Of a stretch of 20,845 nucleotides of DNA, positions 1-7,946 are shown piece by piece (the stretch's first letter is position 1; each line of letters starts with the position of its first letter). The notes below the pieces were generated by a model. It made no database searches. It saw only the letters and a list, made by a program, of their open reading frames with translations, and was not told the origin of the DNA. This DNA comes from CAYOFK01 sp964403185 (GTDB lineage: Bacteria; Bacteroidota; Bacteroidia; Bacteroidales; VadinHA17). The DNA is taken from NCBI GenBank assembly GCA_964403185.1, contig CAYOFK010000029.1, forward strand, positions 1-20,845. The letters run 5' to 3'. The translations under genes were made by a program, and so were the position numbers.

Positions 1-54
1 TAGAGCATCAGCTTCCCAAGCTGAGGGTCGGGAGTTCGAACCTCCTTTCCCGCT
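1..54 (+). tRNA. tRNA-Gly (anticodon CCC), 5' end cut by the window edge
   Basis: The window opens inside a tRNA. A five-pair anticodon stem (TCAGC with GCTGA) encloses the seven-base loop TTCCCAA, which places CCC at the anticodon and so reads GGG (glycine). It is followed by a variable loop, a T arm with the canonical TTCGAAC loop, and the 3' acceptor strand TTCCCGC at 47-53 with discriminator T. CCA is not encoded. The 5' acceptor strand and most of the D arm lie outside the window, so acceptor pairing could not be tested. Confidence 0.9.
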
Positions 55-66
55 CAAAAAACCAGA

Positions 67-84
67 AAGCTTGAATCAAAGCTT
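67..84. terminator. Possible bidirectional hairpin terminator between the tRNA and the M48 gene
   Basis: AAGCTT at 67-72 and AAGCTT at 79-84 form a six-pair stem with a six-base loop between the convergent tRNA and protease genes. On the minus strand a run of six T follows five to six bases beyond the stem. On the plus strand a short T run follows at 90-93. The stem is short and A/T rich, so this is only a candidate. Confidence 0.3.
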
Positions 85-92
85 ACTGCCTT

Positions 93-1322
93 TTATTGTT
101 CCAGGTGTTCCAGTCGCTTCAGCAACGGAGGGTGGGAATAGTGGAAAAAGACGTAAAGCGGATGGGGCCTCAGGTTGCTCAGGTTTTTTACCGCCAGTTT
201 TTTCAAGCCTGCAGCAAGGTGGCTTCCGCTAAAATGCTCTTTTGCAAAAGCATCCGCACTGAATTCATTTTTCCGCGACCATGCATTCATTATCAGTCCC
301 AGGATGGTGGATATGGGTGAATACAGTATCCCGAACGCCACCAGGCTCACATGAAATGCAGGCTCCTCAACTCCCAGTGCCATTGAAAGCGCAGGATTTT
401 TAATGAACCACGACAATATGTAAAGCGTGAGTCCCATTTGCAGAATGGAGAGCAGAATTCCCGAACGGGTATGTTTCATTTTGTAATGACCGATCTCATG
501 GGCCAGGACGGCCACGATCTCATCCGGGTTCAGGTCTTCAATCAGGGTGTCATACAGTACAATCCGTTTTTTCCTGCCCAGTCCGCTAAAGTAAGCATTG
601 GCTTTTGATGACCGTTTGGACCCGTCAATGACGTACACATTGTCCAGTGCAAAATGCACTTTGTTGCAGAATGCACGGATCCGGGTTTTAAGTTCACCGT
701 CTTCCAAAGGGGTTTGCTTATTAAACAGCGGCACGATCAGGGTTGAATAAAACATGGTCATGAAAATCATAAAACCCGCAATCACAGCCCATGCCAGCAA
801 CCAGAACCACTTGCCTGTAATGATATAAAACCAGACCACCATGGCCAGAATGCCACCTCCGATAACGGCACCCAGGATCCAGCCTTTGATCTTATCGGTA
901 AAAAATAATTTGAGGGTGGATTTGTTAAATCCGTACTTTTCTTCAATAACAAAAGTGTTATATAGTGAGAACGGGGTATTCAGCACATCCATTGCAAGTC
1001 CAAGGATCCCAAAAAAGAATAATGCCAGGAGGATGGTATTGGTCGATAATTGTCCTGCCCATGTATTCACAAGAGCAAATCCGCCAAGGAACAACATGAG
1101 TAAGATCAGAACCAGGCTGAAACCTGATGTTAAAATGCCGAATTTCAGGTTTTCCCTGTAATATTCCTGTGAAGTCCGGTATTTTTCCGGATCGTAGATG
1201 CCCTTTAAGGTTTCCGGCAGGTCTGCGGTCCACTGTTTATTGTTCAGGTGGTCCATGATCCGCTCCAACACAAAATCAAAAAGCAGGATGCCCGTAATGA
1301 TATAAAACAATACGCTATACAT
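93..1322 (-). CDS. M48 family (Ste24/CAAX prenyl protease-like) membrane zinc metalloprotease
   Basis: Integral-membrane zinc protease of the M48A/Ste24 type. The HEXXH zinc site is visible as HEIGH (residues 275-279 from this start), and the downstream Glu of the NEFSADAFA segment (about residue 353) supplies the third ligand. Several hydrophobic segments precede and follow the catalytic site, as in Ste24. Bacteria lack farnesylated CaaX proteins, so the substrate is unknown; membrane protein quality control is the usual guess. An in-frame ATG at 1388 would add 22 residues, but Ste24 homologues normally start directly with the first membrane helix (here MYSVLFYIITGILLF). A TACTTTTA promoter-like box also lies just upstream of the ATG at 1322, so I prefer that start (409 aa). 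It lies downstream of the DUF2892 gene and could be cotranscribed with it. Confidence 0.9.
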   Translation of the reverse strand: MYSVLFYIITGILLFDFVLERIMDHLNNKQWTADLPETLKGIYDPEKYRTSQEYYRENLKFGILTSGFSLVLILLMLFLGGFALVNTWAGQLSTNTILLALFFFGILGLAMDVLNTPFSLYNTFVIEEKYGFNKSTLKLFFTDKIKGWILGAVIGGGILAMVVWFYIITGKWFWLLAWAVIAGFMIFMTMFYSTLIVPLFNKQTPLEDGELKTRIRAFCNKVHFALDNVYVIDGSKRSSKANAYFSGLGRKKRIVLYDTLIEDLNPDEIVAVLAHEIGHYKMKHTRSGILLSILQMGLTLYILSWFIKNPALSMALGVEEPAFHVSLVAFGILYSPISTILGLIMNAWSRKNEFSADAFAKEHFSGSHLAAGLKKLAVKNLSNLRPHPLYVFFHYSHPPLLKRLEHLEQ

Positions 1323-1409
1323 GGTCTGTCTGATTAAGGCGGTAAAAGTATAAGAGATCACGGAGAGTGGACTTTCGTCCATGGCCACAAATATTCCATC
1401 CTTACGGGA

Positions 1410-1432
1410 CTCTCACCTTTCACCTCTCATCC
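1410..1432 (-). repeat. Short GAGGTGA-type heptad array overlapping a stop codon
   Basis: Read on the minus strand this is a run of GATGA, GAGGTGA and AAGGTGA units with a seven-base spacing. The TGA stop of the DUF2892 gene (1420-1422) is the TGA of one unit. It is the shortest of four similar arrays in the window. Confidence 0.55.
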
Positions 1433-1641
1433 TTGTCAGCTTCCCGGGGGCGGGTTGATAGTCCAAAAGGCAGATACAAGGGACATGAGCTGAGTACACT
1501 GGTAAGAATAAAAATGCCGGCCACAACCAGGAATACGATTCCGGCAACGCCGGAAAGTACGTCCATAAAGTAAAGTACAATGATCAATCCTGCAATAAGC
1601 AGTCTGATGATCCTGTCTATCCCTCCCATGTTCTTTTTCAT
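1420..1641 (-). CDS. DUF2892 (YgaP-like transmembrane domain) small inner-membrane protein
   Basis: A 73-residue protein that begins MKKNMGGIDRIIR, the hallmark opening of DUF2892. Two hydrophobic helices follow (about residues 12-28 and 31-47), then the conserved SCPLYLPFG segment with its Cys-Pro. The family also occurs as the membrane part of YgaP rhodaneses, but no rhodanese domain is present here. The molecular role is not established. The charged tail ends in Arg-stop, where AGG TGA belongs to a heptad repeat, so the last residues may have been shaped by repeat insertion. A TAGTTTTG box lies about 50 bases upstream on the minus strand. Confidence 0.85.
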   Translation of the reverse strand: MKKNMGGIDRIIRLLIAGLIIVLYFMDVLSGVAGIVFLVVAGIFILTSVLSSCPLYLPFGLSTRPREADKDER

Positions 1642-1685
1642 AACTAAAAAATTAATGAATAAAATTCCACTTTATGTAAAAATAG

Positions 1686-1693
1686 CAAAACTA
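1686..1693 (-). promoter_or_regulatory. Candidate Bacteroidota -7 box for the DUF2892 gene
   Basis: The minus strand reads TAGTTTTG, a full match to TAnnTTTG, about 45 bases before the start codon at 1641. No clear TTG element lies at the expected upstream distance. It overlaps the palindrome at 1691-1702. Confidence 0.3.
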
Positions 1694-1702
1694 TTTAAAT
1701 AG
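1691..1702. promoter_or_regulatory. Perfect 12-base palindrome in a divergent intergenic region
   Basis: CTATTTAAATAG is a perfect dyad between the divergent DUF2892 and beta-barrel genes. It overlaps the candidate minus-strand -7 box, so it could be an operator. It is A/T rich, so chance is possible. Confidence 0.25.
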
Positions 1703-1748
1703 CATCGTTTACCGTTTTTATAATGAGCGTAAAAGTATGGACCGTTTA

Positions 1749-1770
1749 TCCCGAACCCCTGTTTTCGGGA
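1749..1770. promoter_or_regulatory. Inverted repeat upstream of the envelope transport cassette
   Basis: TCCCGAA (1749-1755) and TTCGGGA (1764-1770) form a seven-pair stem with an eight-base loop. A further copy of TATCCCGA occurs at about 1809-1815, close to the candidate promoter. No T run follows, so an operator or leader structure is likelier than a terminator. Confidence 0.3.
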
Positions 1771-1819
1771 CCGGGAGTACGAACCAATGAATTAAAACCT
1801 TTTTCCGTATCCCGACAGT

Positions 1820-1827
1820 TATGTTTG
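1820..1827 (+). promoter_or_regulatory. Candidate Bacteroidota -7 box for the envelope cassette
   Basis: TATGTTTG matches TAnnTTTG in full and lies 19 bases before the ATG at 1847. That would leave a very short leader. No TTG is found at the -33 spacing. Confidence 0.3.
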
Positions 1828-1846
1828 TGGTGGTTTAGCAAATGCC

Positions 1847-3172
1847 ATGAAAAACCTGATATTGTTCATATTATCATTTATATTCCTGTGTTCCGTTCCG
1901 GGTATGGGGCAATCCCTCCTGGAAGGGGCCGCCACAGGCACGGGATCCAGGAATAAAACAGAACTCTATGGTTTTGTAAGGGGTGTTGGTTATGCAGGTT
2001 TTACCCCGCCGCCCCGAAAGCCTGAATTTAAGAGCCTGTATGGAGAGGCATCCCTTAAAGTAGCGTCCCGGTTCGGAACGTTCGGTAGTGGGTTTACGGA
2101 ATTCCGGCTGCGTCAGGGTGTTGAATTTGACAACAATGTAAAGGATCTTTTACTCAGGGAAGCATACATAGATCTCTATTTTGGAAAACTGTCCCTCAGC
2201 TTCGGACAAAAAATAATTGTCTGGGGAAAAGCCGATGGGATCAACCCGACCAACAACCTGACACCCATGAATCTGATGATGCGGTCCCCCGATCCGGACG
2301 ACAGGAGAATGGGCAATATTCTGGTGTCAGGAAGCTACAGGATTTTCAGTAATTTATCAGTGGGGGCAATATGGATCCCTGCATACAAGGCTTCCGTACT
2401 GCCGTGGCAGTTTGCAACATTTCCTGAAGGTGTTGCATTTACAGAGGGCCCGTATCCCGACCTGAAGTTTAAGAATGGTTCTGTTGCGGCCAGGCTGGAA
2501 CTGAATCTGCCATCTTTTGAGGGCTCTCTTTCCTGGTACAGTGGATATTCTTTAAATCCGGGCATTGCCCTGGATACTCCCGGCACGAACCAATCATCCC
2601 TTATACAGGTGCGCACCAGGGCATTCCGCCACCATGTTGCCGGCTTTGATTTTTCCACGGCATTTGGATCTTTCGGCTTCCGTGGGGAAGCAGCCCTCCG
2701 GATCCCGGAGAATGGTTATGAAAAAAGAATAGAAGTTCCCGCTCCTGACGCATGGTATGTGCTGGGGATCGACCGGTCATTCGGGAATGTGCATTTAATT
2801 GCACAATACGCAGGCCGCCATGTATTTGGGTTTGAGGAGATCCGTCCCCCGGCTGACAGCCTCGATATGATCCGTTTCGGACTGGAGCAGGGAAACAGGC
2901 TGTTCCAGAACCAGCAGGTTGCCTGGAGTCACAGTGTCAGCCTGAGGATTTCGGTGAATCTTTTTTATGAATCCATGACTGCCGGGCTTTTCACTATGGG
3001 GAATTTCAGCACCGGTGAATATGTGGTCATTCCAAAGCTCACCTACCGCATCGCAGATGGATTGCAATGCAGTCTGGGATGCGAATGGTACTCGGGAGCC
3101 GGCCAAACCTTGTACAACATGATCGAGGACCCCTTCAACAGTGTATTTATTGAACTTAAAGCTCTGTTTTAA
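1847..3172 (+). CDS. Outer-membrane beta-barrel protein (DUF1302-like), first gene of an RND/MMPL cassette
   Basis: A 441-residue exported protein. A clear signal peptide (hydrophobic residues 4-19, cleavage probably after GMGQ) is followed by alternating amphipathic strands, and the chain ends in a terminal Phe (IELKALF), the usual C-terminal signal for outer-membrane barrel insertion. The segment around residues 110-145 (LREAYIDLYFGKLSLSFGQ, then VWGKADG.NPTN) resembles the DUF1302/alginate-export-like barrels whose genes often sit beside MMPL transporters. By context it is the outer-membrane partner of the next two genes. The substrate is unknown. The start is chosen because it yields the signal peptide. 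There is no obvious Shine-Dalgarno site, which is normal in this phylum. Confidence 0.82.
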   Translation: MKNLILFILSFIFLCSVPGMGQSLLEGAATGTGSRNKTELYGFVRGVGYAGFTPPPRKPEFKSLYGEASLKVASRFGTFGSGFTEFRLRQGVEFDNNVKDLLLREAYIDLYFGKLSLSFGQKIIVWGKADGINPTNNLTPMNLMMRSPDPDDRRMGNILVSGSYRIFSNLSVGAIWIPAYKASVLPWQFATFPEGVAFTEGPYPDLKFKNGSVAARLELNLPSFEGSLSWYSGYSLNPGIALDTPGTNQSSLIQVRTRAFRHHVAGFDFSTAFGSFGFRGEAALRIPENGYEKRIEVPAPDAWYVLGIDRSFGNVHLIAQYAGRHVFGFEEIRPPADSLDMIRFGLEQGNRLFQNQQVAWSHSVSLRISVNLFYESMTAGLFTMGNFSTGEYVVIPKLTYRIADGLQCSLGCEWYSGAGQTLYNMIEDPFNSVFIELKALF

Positions 3173-3245
3173 GAAACTATTACATAATAATTTAAACACC
3201 ATTACTTAAACAATATAATTAAGAAATGAAAAATACCAGGAATCG

Positions 3246-5642
3246 ATGAAAAGCGGCGGGTTTATAATAAAATACAGATGGTGGATCCTGGGTTTCAGTT
3301 TTATTCTGACCCTGGCATTCAGCATCCAGTTACGAAATGTTAACATCGATCCGGATGTGAGTCATTACATACCTGAAAAGATGACTTCCAGGGTGAATAC
3401 CGAAAAGATAGAAGATATTTTCGGCGGAAACGAGATGCTAATGATCGTATTTGAGACGGATGATGTATTGAGGAAGGAAACGCTCAGTCGCATTAAGTCG
3501 GTATCAAAGTCCGTAAAAAAACTGAAGGCCACAAACAAGACCCTGTCACTGTTTGACAGCAAAAGCATCAGGGGAGAAAAGGGGGCCATGATCGTTGAGC
3601 CTGCAGTGAAGCGCATCCCGCGGACGGAATATGAAACAGGGATGCTGAGAACCGAACTCATGGAAAATGAACTGGTGTACGAACTGGTTGTTTCTGCAGA
3701 CTTCAGGCTCTCGGCCATCATCATGGTATTAAATAAGGGGGTTGACAATCTGAAACTTATCGATGATGTTCAGAGCATTCTTGCTGAGCATCCCGGACCG
3801 GAACAGGTTTACCTGGGAGGACTGCCCTATCTTCAGGCCATTACCTCCAGGGAATTGAGTAAGGATTTTAAGGTATTGCTGCCCGGAGGCCTCATCCTGA
3901 TGCTGATCATGCTGTATGTATTCTTCAGGCAAAAGAGAGGCGTGTTTTTGCCCTTCGCGGTTGTGTTGTTGTCCATTACATTCAGCATCGGGATCATGCC
4001 CCTTCTGGGATGGGAAATGTCGATCATTACCTTGCTCCTGCCCATCATCCTGATTGCAGTTGCCAATGATTACGGCATTCATATCATCGCAAAATATCAG
4101 GAGCTGGTTTTGTCAAAACAGGAAAACGGGGGACGGAAAGAACTTGCCCGGAAGGTATATAAAGCTCTTAAGACGCCGGTATTATTTACAGGAATCACCA
4201 CCCTGGCCGGCATCCTGAGCCTTCTTTCACATAAAATGATCCCGGCCAAACAACTGGGGATCCTTGCAGCAGCCGGGATATGTATGGCCCTTCTGCTGAG
4301 TTTGCTGCTTATTCCGGCCGTACTGAGTTTCTTAAGGGTGCATCCTCCGGAATTCCGTAACAATGCAAGTACGGGCTGGATGGAGCACATGCTGTCAAAA
4401 ATCAGCCGGGTACTCACCACATGGCCCAAAAGAATCCTGCTTATTTCCTCAACAGTGGTTCTGGTTTCTGCCTGCGGCTTATTTTTCCTTAAAGTGGACA
4501 CAAATATCGAAAACTTTTTTCCTGAAAAACACCCGGTACGGACCGGCTCTGCCCTTATAAATAAGCATTTTGGCGGGTCACAAACCATTTCCCTTGTGGT
4601 GGAGGGCGACATTAAAGATCCGGAGATCATTAAACGGATAGAACGTTATAAAAGATCCCTTTCAGAACAACCGGGAGTAGGCAATGTCCTGGCCATCAGC
4701 GATGTGATACTTGAAATGAGTAAAGCGCTGAACGATCCGGAAGACGAGGGATATGACCAGATACCGGATTCCAGAAATGCCATTGCCCAATACTTTGAAC
4801 TCTATGCCATGAGTGGTGATCCTGAGGATTTTGAACAGCTGGTGGATTTTGATTACAAGCATGCGCAGATCATCGTTCGTCTCAGTAATGGCAGCAATAC
4901 AAGTATAAAGAACGTGCTTCGCTATGCACGTACGATCACAGCAAGTGATCAAAACCTTACTCTCATTGGCGGATATGGGTATGTTGTATCAGAGTTGGCC
5001 GACATTGTGGTTAACGGTCAAATGTTATCCCTGCTGTTTGCAGTGGTCGTCATCATGATTCTGGTGATGGTCCTGTTCAGATCTGTCAGGGCAGGCCTGA
5101 TCTCTGTGATACCTCTCATATCCGCCATTATTTTACTTTTTGGCCTGATGGGAATACTGGGCATCCGGCTCGACCTGGCCACGGCACTGTTGTCTTCCAT
5201 GATGATTGGTATCGGAGTGGATTACACCATTCATTTTCTTTGGCGTTACAAAGTTGAACTGGCGGAATCACAAAGTCCTGAAAAATCGGTCGCCGTAACA
5301 TTGCAGACTACCGGAAGGGGGATTCTTTTCAATGCCTTGTCGGTAATTCTGGGCTTTGTAATTCTTGTTTTCTCATCTTTTCCACCCATCCGTTTTTTTG
5401 GCTTTTTAATAGTGATCTCAATTGGGGCTTGCTTGATAGGTGCACTGATGGTTGTGCCTGCCATGTTGTTGGTGTTCCGTCCCTCACTGGAAGCAGGTAA
5501 GGGTAAGAAACTCATTTTAAAAACACGAGTCTGGTGGCATCGCTTGTTGAGATCAAAAAGATGGACACCGGGTTTACCAAAGCGGGGAGTGGTAAAACAA
5601 ACAGTAAAAATCCACCCCCGAAGAAAGTGGATTTCCAATTAA
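3246..5642 (+). CDS. MMPL/RND family transporter (SSD-like)
   Basis: A 798-residue inner-membrane transporter with the internal duplication typical of RND proteins. One helix at residues 10-26 is followed by a periplasmic loop (about 30-205) and five helices (about 208-365). A second helix near 395-415, a second loop and a final five-helix bundle (about 590-745) follow. Each bundle carries the proton-relay-like motif: AVANDYGIHI near residue 270 and GIGVDYTIHFLWRY near 655, each with the conserved Asp. The periplasmic loops are much shorter than in AcrB, as expected for MMPL/HpnN-type lipid exporters. The basic C-terminal tail is cytoplasmic. AGGA precedes the ATG. It lies 73 bases after the barrel gene and 25 bases before the LolA-like gene, so the three probably form an operon. 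Confidence 0.92.
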   Translation: MKSGGFIIKYRWWILGFSFILTLAFSIQLRNVNIDPDVSHYIPEKMTSRVNTEKIEDIFGGNEMLMIVFETDDVLRKETLSRIKSVSKSVKKLKATNKTLSLFDSKSIRGEKGAMIVEPAVKRIPRTEYETGMLRTELMENELVYELVVSADFRLSAIIMVLNKGVDNLKLIDDVQSILAEHPGPEQVYLGGLPYLQAITSRELSKDFKVLLPGGLILMLIMLYVFFRQKRGVFLPFAVVLLSITFSIGIMPLLGWEMSIITLLLPIILIAVANDYGIHIIAKYQELVLSKQENGGRKELARKVYKALKTPVLFTGITTLAGILSLLSHKMIPAKQLGILAAAGICMALLLSLLLIPAVLSFLRVHPPEFRNNASTGWMEHMLSKISRVLTTWPKRILLISSTVVLVSACGLFFLKVDTNIENFFPEKHPVRTGSALINKHFGGSQTISLVVEGDIKDPEIIKRIERYKRSLSEQPGVGNVLAISDVILEMSKALNDPEDEGYDQIPDSRNAIAQYFELYAMSGDPEDFEQLVDFDYKHAQIIVRLSNGSNTSIKNVLRYARTITASDQNLTLIGGYGYVVSELADIVVNGQMLSLLFAVVVIMILVMVLFRSVRAGLISVIPLISAIILLFGLMGILGIRLDLATALLSSMMIGIGVDYTIHFLWRYKVELAESQSPEKSVAVTLQTTGRGILFNALSVILGFVILVFSSFPPIRFFGFLIVISIGACLIGALMVVPAMLLVFRPSLEAGKGKKLILKTRVWWHRLLRSKRWTPGLPKRGVVKQTVKIHPRRKWISN

Positions 5643-5667
5643 GATTAATTAGAATAATACCAAGATT

Positions 5668-6462
5668 ATGAACAGATACCTGTTTTCCTTATGCATCCTT
5701 TTTATTACCAGCGGATTTGTATCAGGTGTTCCGGATGAGGATCCTGAACAAATCATGAGGCAATCCATTAATGCCGGCAAATTTAAAGGGATTGAAACCA
5801 TTTCCACCCTGAAGATCATCGATGCCAAAGGCAGGGAACGGATCCGGAAAATATACATGGCTTCCAAATCACATGCGTCTGAGGGGGTTGAAAAGCGCAT
5901 TATAAAATTTCTTGAACCCACCGATATCAAGGGCACGGGAATGTTGGTTTTTGATTATGATACAAAACGGGACGACATGTGGATGTACCTACCTGCACTC
6001 AGGAAAACAAGACGCATTGTCAGTTCCGAAAAGAGCAAAAGTTTCATGGGATCGGAGTTCAGCAATGCGGATATGGCTGCCTCCAGTCCGGACGACTTCA
6101 ACTACGAATTATCGGGCACTGAAATTGTGGATGGAACACCATGCTGGAAAATCCACGCCACTCCTGTATCCGGGGATGTGGCAAGGGAGCAGGGATATGC
6201 CAGTCAGGTTCTTTTCATTGGAAAAAAGGATTTTGTAGTCCGCCGGGCCCTGTATTACGATGAGGATAATGATCTCTATAAAGTTTTGAATTACAGCGAT
6301 ATCCGATTGGCGGATCCCGAAGGGAAGAAGTTCATTGCAGCCACAATGATCATGGAAAACAATCAGAACGGCAGGTCTTCGATCATACGGATGGAAACCA
6401 TCATGGTAAATAAAGAACTTAGTGATGAGCTTTTCACGCTAACTTACCTGGAGCGGCAATGA
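5668..6462 (+). CDS. LolA-like outer membrane lipoprotein-sorting family protein (periplasmic)
   Basis: A 264-residue protein with a signal peptide (residues 1-20, cleavage near FVSG). The mature part carries features of the LolA-like 'outer membrane lipoprotein-sorting protein' family found next to MMPL transporters: KRIIKFLEPTDIKGTGMLVF, WMYLPALRKTRRI, the FMGSEFSNADM segment and a GTPCWKIHATP strand. Such proteins fold as a half-barrel able to bind acyl chains, so a cargo shuttle between the MMPL pump and the outer-membrane barrel is the natural inference. It is not the housekeeping LolA. It ends the cassette; a TTTCATG heptad array follows about 20 bases after the stop, and no terminator hairpin is evident. 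Confidence 0.9.
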   Translation: MNRYLFSLCILFITSGFVSGVPDEDPEQIMRQSINAGKFKGIETISTLKIIDAKGRERIRKIYMASKSHASEGVEKRIIKFLEPTDIKGTGMLVFDYDTKRDDMWMYLPALRKTRRIVSSEKSKSFMGSEFSNADMAASSPDDFNYELSGTEIVDGTPCWKIHATPVSGDVAREQGYASQVLFIGKKDFVVRRALYYDEDNDLYKVLNYSDIRLADPEGKKFIAATMIMENNQNGRSSIIRMETIMVNKELSDELFTLTYLERQ

Positions 6463-6480
6463 TCAGGTGTGAGAACTTCA

Positions 6481-6516
6481 GTTTCATGTTCCATGTTTCA
6501 TGTACCGGGTTCATGG
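6481..6516 (+). repeat. TTTCATG heptad microsatellite
   Basis: Units of seven bases in strict phase: TTTCATG, TTCCATG, TTTCATG, a degenerate TACCGGG, then TTCATGG. It begins about 20 bases after the stop of the LolA-like gene. The period matches the GAGGTGA arrays elsewhere but the unit differs. Confidence 0.6.
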
Positions 6517-6607
6517 TAGTCAATGCCTGAATAAGGTTGACTTAATTAGACAATAAATTGTTGATAATACGGATTTTTACAGGTATGCAAGCCAACCGGG
6601 CATTTGC

Positions 6608-6664
6608 AGCCTCAACTTTTCAACTCTTCCACTCCTCTGGGTTCCAACCTCAGCCTCAACCTTA
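6608..6664 (-). repeat. Degenerate purine-rich heptad array just after the VOC gene stop
   Basis: Read on the minus strand, directly after the reconstructed stop at 6665-6667, are GGTTGA, GGCTGA, GGTTGGA and then AGAGTTGA and AAAGTTGA units of six to eight bases. The distal part closely resembles the end of the array after the PFK gene (AAAGTTGA). It is the most degenerate member of the set. Confidence 0.45.
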
Positions 6665-7896
6665 TCAATCCCTGACCCTGTTAAACCTGAGCGTCTTTAT
6701 CAACCAGTTTGGCAGGGCTTTCACTTTCTTTCTTTTCTTAATATTCACGTATAATCCAAGTTTTTTTATCAGGGGAAGTTNNNNNNNNNNNNNNNNNNNN
6801 NNNNNNNNNNNNNNNNNNNNNNNNNNNNNNNNNNNNNNNNNNNNNNNNNNNNNNNNNNNNNNNNNNNNNNNNNNNNNNNNTTCTTTCTTTTCTTAATATT
6901 CACGTATAATCCAAGTTTTTTTATCAGGGGAAGTTTGAGTGTTTCAACAAACTCTATCAGGGTACCATCCGGATCTTCAATGTAGGCAAAATGTCCAGCC
7001 GCTTCTCCCATATCAAATCCCTTGTTATCATGATCTTCAAAACTATCCACCGTAAACGGGTATCCCTCGGAATGACAGATCTTTTTCAGGTTTTGCATTC
7101 CCCTGATATCAAAACACAGGTGAATGAAGCCCAGGTCGCCCCAGAAACGGTCTTTAAATATCCGGTTGGGCTTTCTGTCAGTAGCAGTAACCAGCTCAAG
7201 ATAGCTGTCTCCAAATATCCGGCTGAAGCTTCCCTGGCGTTCCTTGCTGTGAAACAGCAACACTCTGCGCATATCTTCGTCTCCCCCGGGGATGCCTGCA
7301 AAGTCTTCAAAAACGCCCTTTTTGTCGTAAACCACCTGGTCGTAGCCAAGAATATTTGAATAGAAGCGTATGGAACGTTCCATATTGGAAGTGCCGATGA
7401 TGGCGCCAAATGCCGCCCCTGTGAGCTTATGTTCATCACGAAACCACCCATTCCCTGTAACAACCTGGAAAAGATTCCCATAAGGGTCTTTAACAAAAAA
7501 GTATTTATCGCCTCTGGGGTCTTTTTCAATACCTCCGATAATATTGAGATTTTTCGATTTAAAGGAGGAAATAGTGGATTCAATATCCTGGCTTTTGATT
7601 TTAATGGCAAAGATGCCCAGGTCGCCCATTTTCAGTTCAAAATCTGCCGCCTCCGGCACCCGGTCTGTGAATTGCCATATCTCAAATCCGCCGCCTCCCT
7701 GCAGGTTCAGTGCCATGGCTGCATGCCTGTTTCTGGCTTCCCCTCCGGTATAATCCTTCATCAGGGTGGCCTTTGCCTTTTCTTCAAAGACACGGATATC
7801 GACGCCAAAATGCCGGCGATACCATTGCCAGGCCTCTGCAAGATTGGTAACACCAATGCCAACCTGTTGGATTCCACTAATAATTGCAGGATTCAT
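6665..7896 (-). CDS. VOC (glyoxalase/bleomycin-resistance/dioxygenase fold) protein with two VOC modules, split by a scaffold gap
   Basis: The N-terminal module (about residues 5-145) starts GIQQVGIGVTNL, and the second (about 160-320) starts AAFGAIIGTSNMERSI. The second keeps likely metal ligands (His in FIHLCFDI, Glu in GTLIEFVE), while the first has Gln in place of His and of the late Glu, so one module may be catalytically silent. The reaction cannot be named. The N gap interrupts codon 339. The 55 bases on each side of the gap are identical, and collapsing them continues the frame for 20 codons (ending LIKTLRFNRVRD) to a TGA at 6665-6667. That gives 358 residues with a basic tail of the sort I recall in Bacteroidota relatives. 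It lies 50 bases after the SDR gene, probably in the same operon. Confidence 0.85.
6726..6780. repeat. Left copy of the 55-base duplicate flanking the scaffold gap
   Basis: These 55 bases are identical to 6881-6935. They form the end of the left contig and are probably the same genomic DNA as the right copy. Confidence 0.95.
6781..6880. other. Scaffold gap (100 N), probably spurious
   Basis: Exactly 100 N, a conventional placeholder for unknown length. Identical 55-base flanks and a restored reading frame after collapsing them argue that no sequence is missing. Confidence 0.95.
6881..6935. repeat. Right copy of the 55-base duplicate flanking the scaffold gap
   Basis: Identical to 6726-6780 over all 55 bases. 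Identity stops at the gap edges because each contig ends there. Confidence 0.95.
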
Positions 7897-7946
7897 TTCT
7901 TTCTTTTAATTAAGATGCCGTAAAAGTACACATTTTTTCCAATTGA

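Noticed and set aside
1723..1956. Open frame of 77 codons on the plus strand overlapping the start of the beta-barrel gene
   Set aside because: The translation has no recognisable domain, covers the promoter region and conflicts with the signal-peptide start at 1847.
3226..3249. Upstream ATG before the MMPL gene
   Set aside because: It gives only seven codons before a TGA that overlaps the true ATG at 3246. Translational coupling is conceivable but nothing supports it.
6558..6896. Plus-strand open frame running into the scaffold gap
   Set aside because: It exists only because N codons do not terminate it. It lies antisense to the VOC gene end and the heptad array.
6726..6935. Interpreting the two 55-base copies as a direct repeat or target-site duplication of a mobile element
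   Set aside because: The copies abut an N gap exactly and the gene reads through once they are collapsed, so an assembly artefact explains everything.
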